From positions 1 to 16,759 of the forward strand of contig QMUE01000004.1 of assembly GCA_003663535.1 (NCBI GenBank): a DNA stretch of 16,759 nucleotides, written 5' to 3'. This document shows, piece after piece, positions 15,885-16,759 of the stretch (the stretch's first letter is position 1; every line of letters starts with the position of its first letter). The notes under the pieces are model-generated. The model was not told the DNA's origin, did not search any database, and worked only from the letters and a program-made list of their open reading frames with translations. Source of the DNA: Thermococci archaeon. GTDB lineage: Archaea > Methanobacteriota_B > Thermococci > Thermococcales > Thermococcaceae. Made by a program: the position numbers and the translations under genes.

Positions 15885-16478
15885 TCAACACTCTTTTCCA
15901 AAGATTTCCCTGTAAATCTTTTTGAACTCGCCGAGAGCTCCCCTTATTATAGGATGCCTCGGCACGAAATTACAGCTTTCTTCAGGCTCTATGCTTATCT
16001 CAAACGTGCCTATCTCCTTTGCAATTTTCTCGATCTCCACTTTATCCATCCCTATAAGGGGTCTAAGTATTGGCAAATCAGTTGCAAGGCTTATTATTAA
16101 AAGATTATCAAGAGTTTGCGAGGCAACTTGGCCGAGAGAATCTCCTGTGACTATTGCCATAGCACCTTTTTCTTTTGCTATCTCTGCGGCTTTCATGAAC
16201 ATGCTGAACTTACAAAAAATGCATACCCACTTTTCTTTTTTCAATTCTACCAGTCTATCGAAGATAGCCTTTTGGTATTCAAAGGCATTAACAACGATTA
16301 ACTCCCCCAAACTCTCCGGAAAAAGTTCTTTAAGTCTCAGCCAGATCCTCCTAACTTTTTGATAATTAATCTCACTCTGCATGAAGTGAATCGGATAAAC
16401 CGTAAAACCTTTTTTGAGCATTAGGTATATTGCCACTGGTGAATCTATTCCTGAACTTAAAAGTGCAACAGCCTTCAC
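15885..16478 (-). CDS. ThiI-like PP-loop protein without THUMP domain
   Basis: This 197-residue protein corresponds to the adenylating half of ThiI, which activates tRNA uridine-8 for 4-thiouridine formation. The PP-loop is LLSSGIDSPVA (6-16), in the place of SGGxDS. C86-x2-C89 in WVCIFCKFSMFMKAA matches the ThiI C-x2-C-K-x3-M segment. TGDSLGQVASQTLDN (111-125) and EESCNFVPRHP (167-176, Cys169) match the conserved ThiI C-terminal block. Full-length ThiI is about 380-480 residues with ferredoxin-like and THUMP domains, absent here. The GTG start at 16478 has a perfect GGAGGTG ribosome site and overlaps the stop of the preceding gene (GTGA). A longer reading from an upstream ATG runs through that gene out of frame and is rejected. 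Sulfur transfer to tRNA or another substrate is inferred. Confidence 0.8.
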   Translation of the reverse strand: MKAVALLSSGIDSPVAIYLMLKKGFTVYPIHFMQSEINYQKVRRIWLRLKELFPESLGELIVVNAFEYQKAIFDRLVELKKEKWVCIFCKFSMFMKAAEIAKEKGAMAIVTGDSLGQVASQTLDNLLIISLATDLPILRPLIGMDKVEIEKIAKEIGTFEISIEPEESCNFVPRHPIIRGALGEFKKIYREIFGKEC

Positions 16479-16759
16479 TTTTCCACCTCCAGAGTTAGAT
16501 AAACTATCCAAGCATTTATGAACGCGGCCCCAACAAGTTCCGGAATAGCAAGTCCCTTGAATATCCCAGTAAGGTAGAGCATTATTATGAAAACTATTGG
16601 GCTGCCAAGAACCCATATGATGGCGGATTTCTTTTTTTGCACCATTCTCAAACCACAGATAAAGATATCTGCAAGGAGCAAGATGTAAAAGGAGAGTGCA
16701 AAAAATGAATGGGGCTTATACTCCTCGGGAAAAATTCCCACAAGCAACAATGACAGCAT
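16475..16759 (-). CDS. DUF998-like membrane protein, N-terminus beyond the window
   Basis: These are the last 94 residues of a membrane protein whose start probably lies past the right edge. The Met at the edge may be internal. Four hydrophobic segments are visible. The motif LLLVGIFPEEYKPHSFFALSF, an acidic-His loop between helices, resembles archaeal DUF998 proteins, where GxFPe and a His recur. The family has no assigned reaction. The stop codon overlaps the GTG start of the ThiI-like gene, so the pair is translationally coupled. The family call is from memory of a short motif and should be treated as tentative. Confidence 0.55.
   Translation of the reverse strand: MLSLLLVGIFPEEYKPHSFFALSFYILLLADIFICGLRMVQKKKSAIIWVLGSPIVFIIMLYLTGIFKGLAIPELVGAAFINAWIVYLTLEVEK

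Noticed and set aside
1..16759. Composite transposon ends around the trehalose/maltose genes, as known for Pyrococcus furiosus
   Set aside because: No transposase, long terminal inverted repeats or target duplications were seen within the window.
1..16759. CRISPR arrays, tRNA or rRNA genes
   Set aside because: No regularly spaced repeats and no tRNA-like arms or conserved rRNA stretches were noticed; gene density leaves almost no room for them.

Overview
The window looks like a chromosomal segment of a Thermococcales archaeon (Thermococcus or Pyrococcus). The basis is: moderately AT-rich DNA; strong GGAGG/GGTGA ribosome sites; TATA-box promoters close to start codons; a Thr-rich linker after the lipobox of the binding protein; and proteins that match, from memory, the Thermococcus litoralis trehalose/maltose locus (MalK, TrmB, TreT). 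No tRNA, rRNA, CRISPR array or insertion sequence was recognised.

Layout: (a) about 1-2631, minus strand: a two-gene ABC importer of the ThiP/FbpB-PotA class (fused permease plus ATPase cut by the left edge), with no binding protein in view. (b) 2656-7015, minus: a carbohydrate module of an L-fucose-isomerase-like enzyme, a glycogen-debranching-type (alpha/alpha)6 glycosidase and a GH130 phosphorylase/glycosidase reading frame broken by three homopolymer indels. (c) 7079-13487, minus: binding protein, two permeases (MalF/MalG type), TreT trehalose glycosyltransferring synthase, the TrmB regulator and the MalK ATPase, tightly packed. (d) 13488-13709: a divergent regulatory region with two exact TACT-N3-AGTA palindromes, one over each TATA box. 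(e) 13710-14645, plus: a PfkB-family sugar kinase (fructokinase-like). (f) 14611-15807, minus: a small membrane protein and a cysteine-synthase-family PLP enzyme gene that has lost its TSGN loop through an internal deletion with frameshift. (g) 15885-16759, minus: a THUMP-less ThiI-like PP-loop protein and the C-terminal part of a DUF998-like membrane protein.

Working model (inference): a di- or oligosaccharide enters through the MalE/F/G/K-type transporter. TreT interconverts trehalose with NDP-glucose plus glucose. The debranching-type hydrolase and the GH130 enzyme trim other glycosides, the isomerase converts an aldose to a ketose, and the divergent PfkB kinase phosphorylates the ketose. 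TrmB would control both sides of the divergent promoter. The binding protein belongs to a different subfamily from the T. litoralis trehalose/maltose binding protein, whereas the TrmB sugar-contact residues are all kept, so the imported sugar is an open question. The least ordinary parts are this extended sugar cluster, the paired TrmB operators, and the two broken genes.
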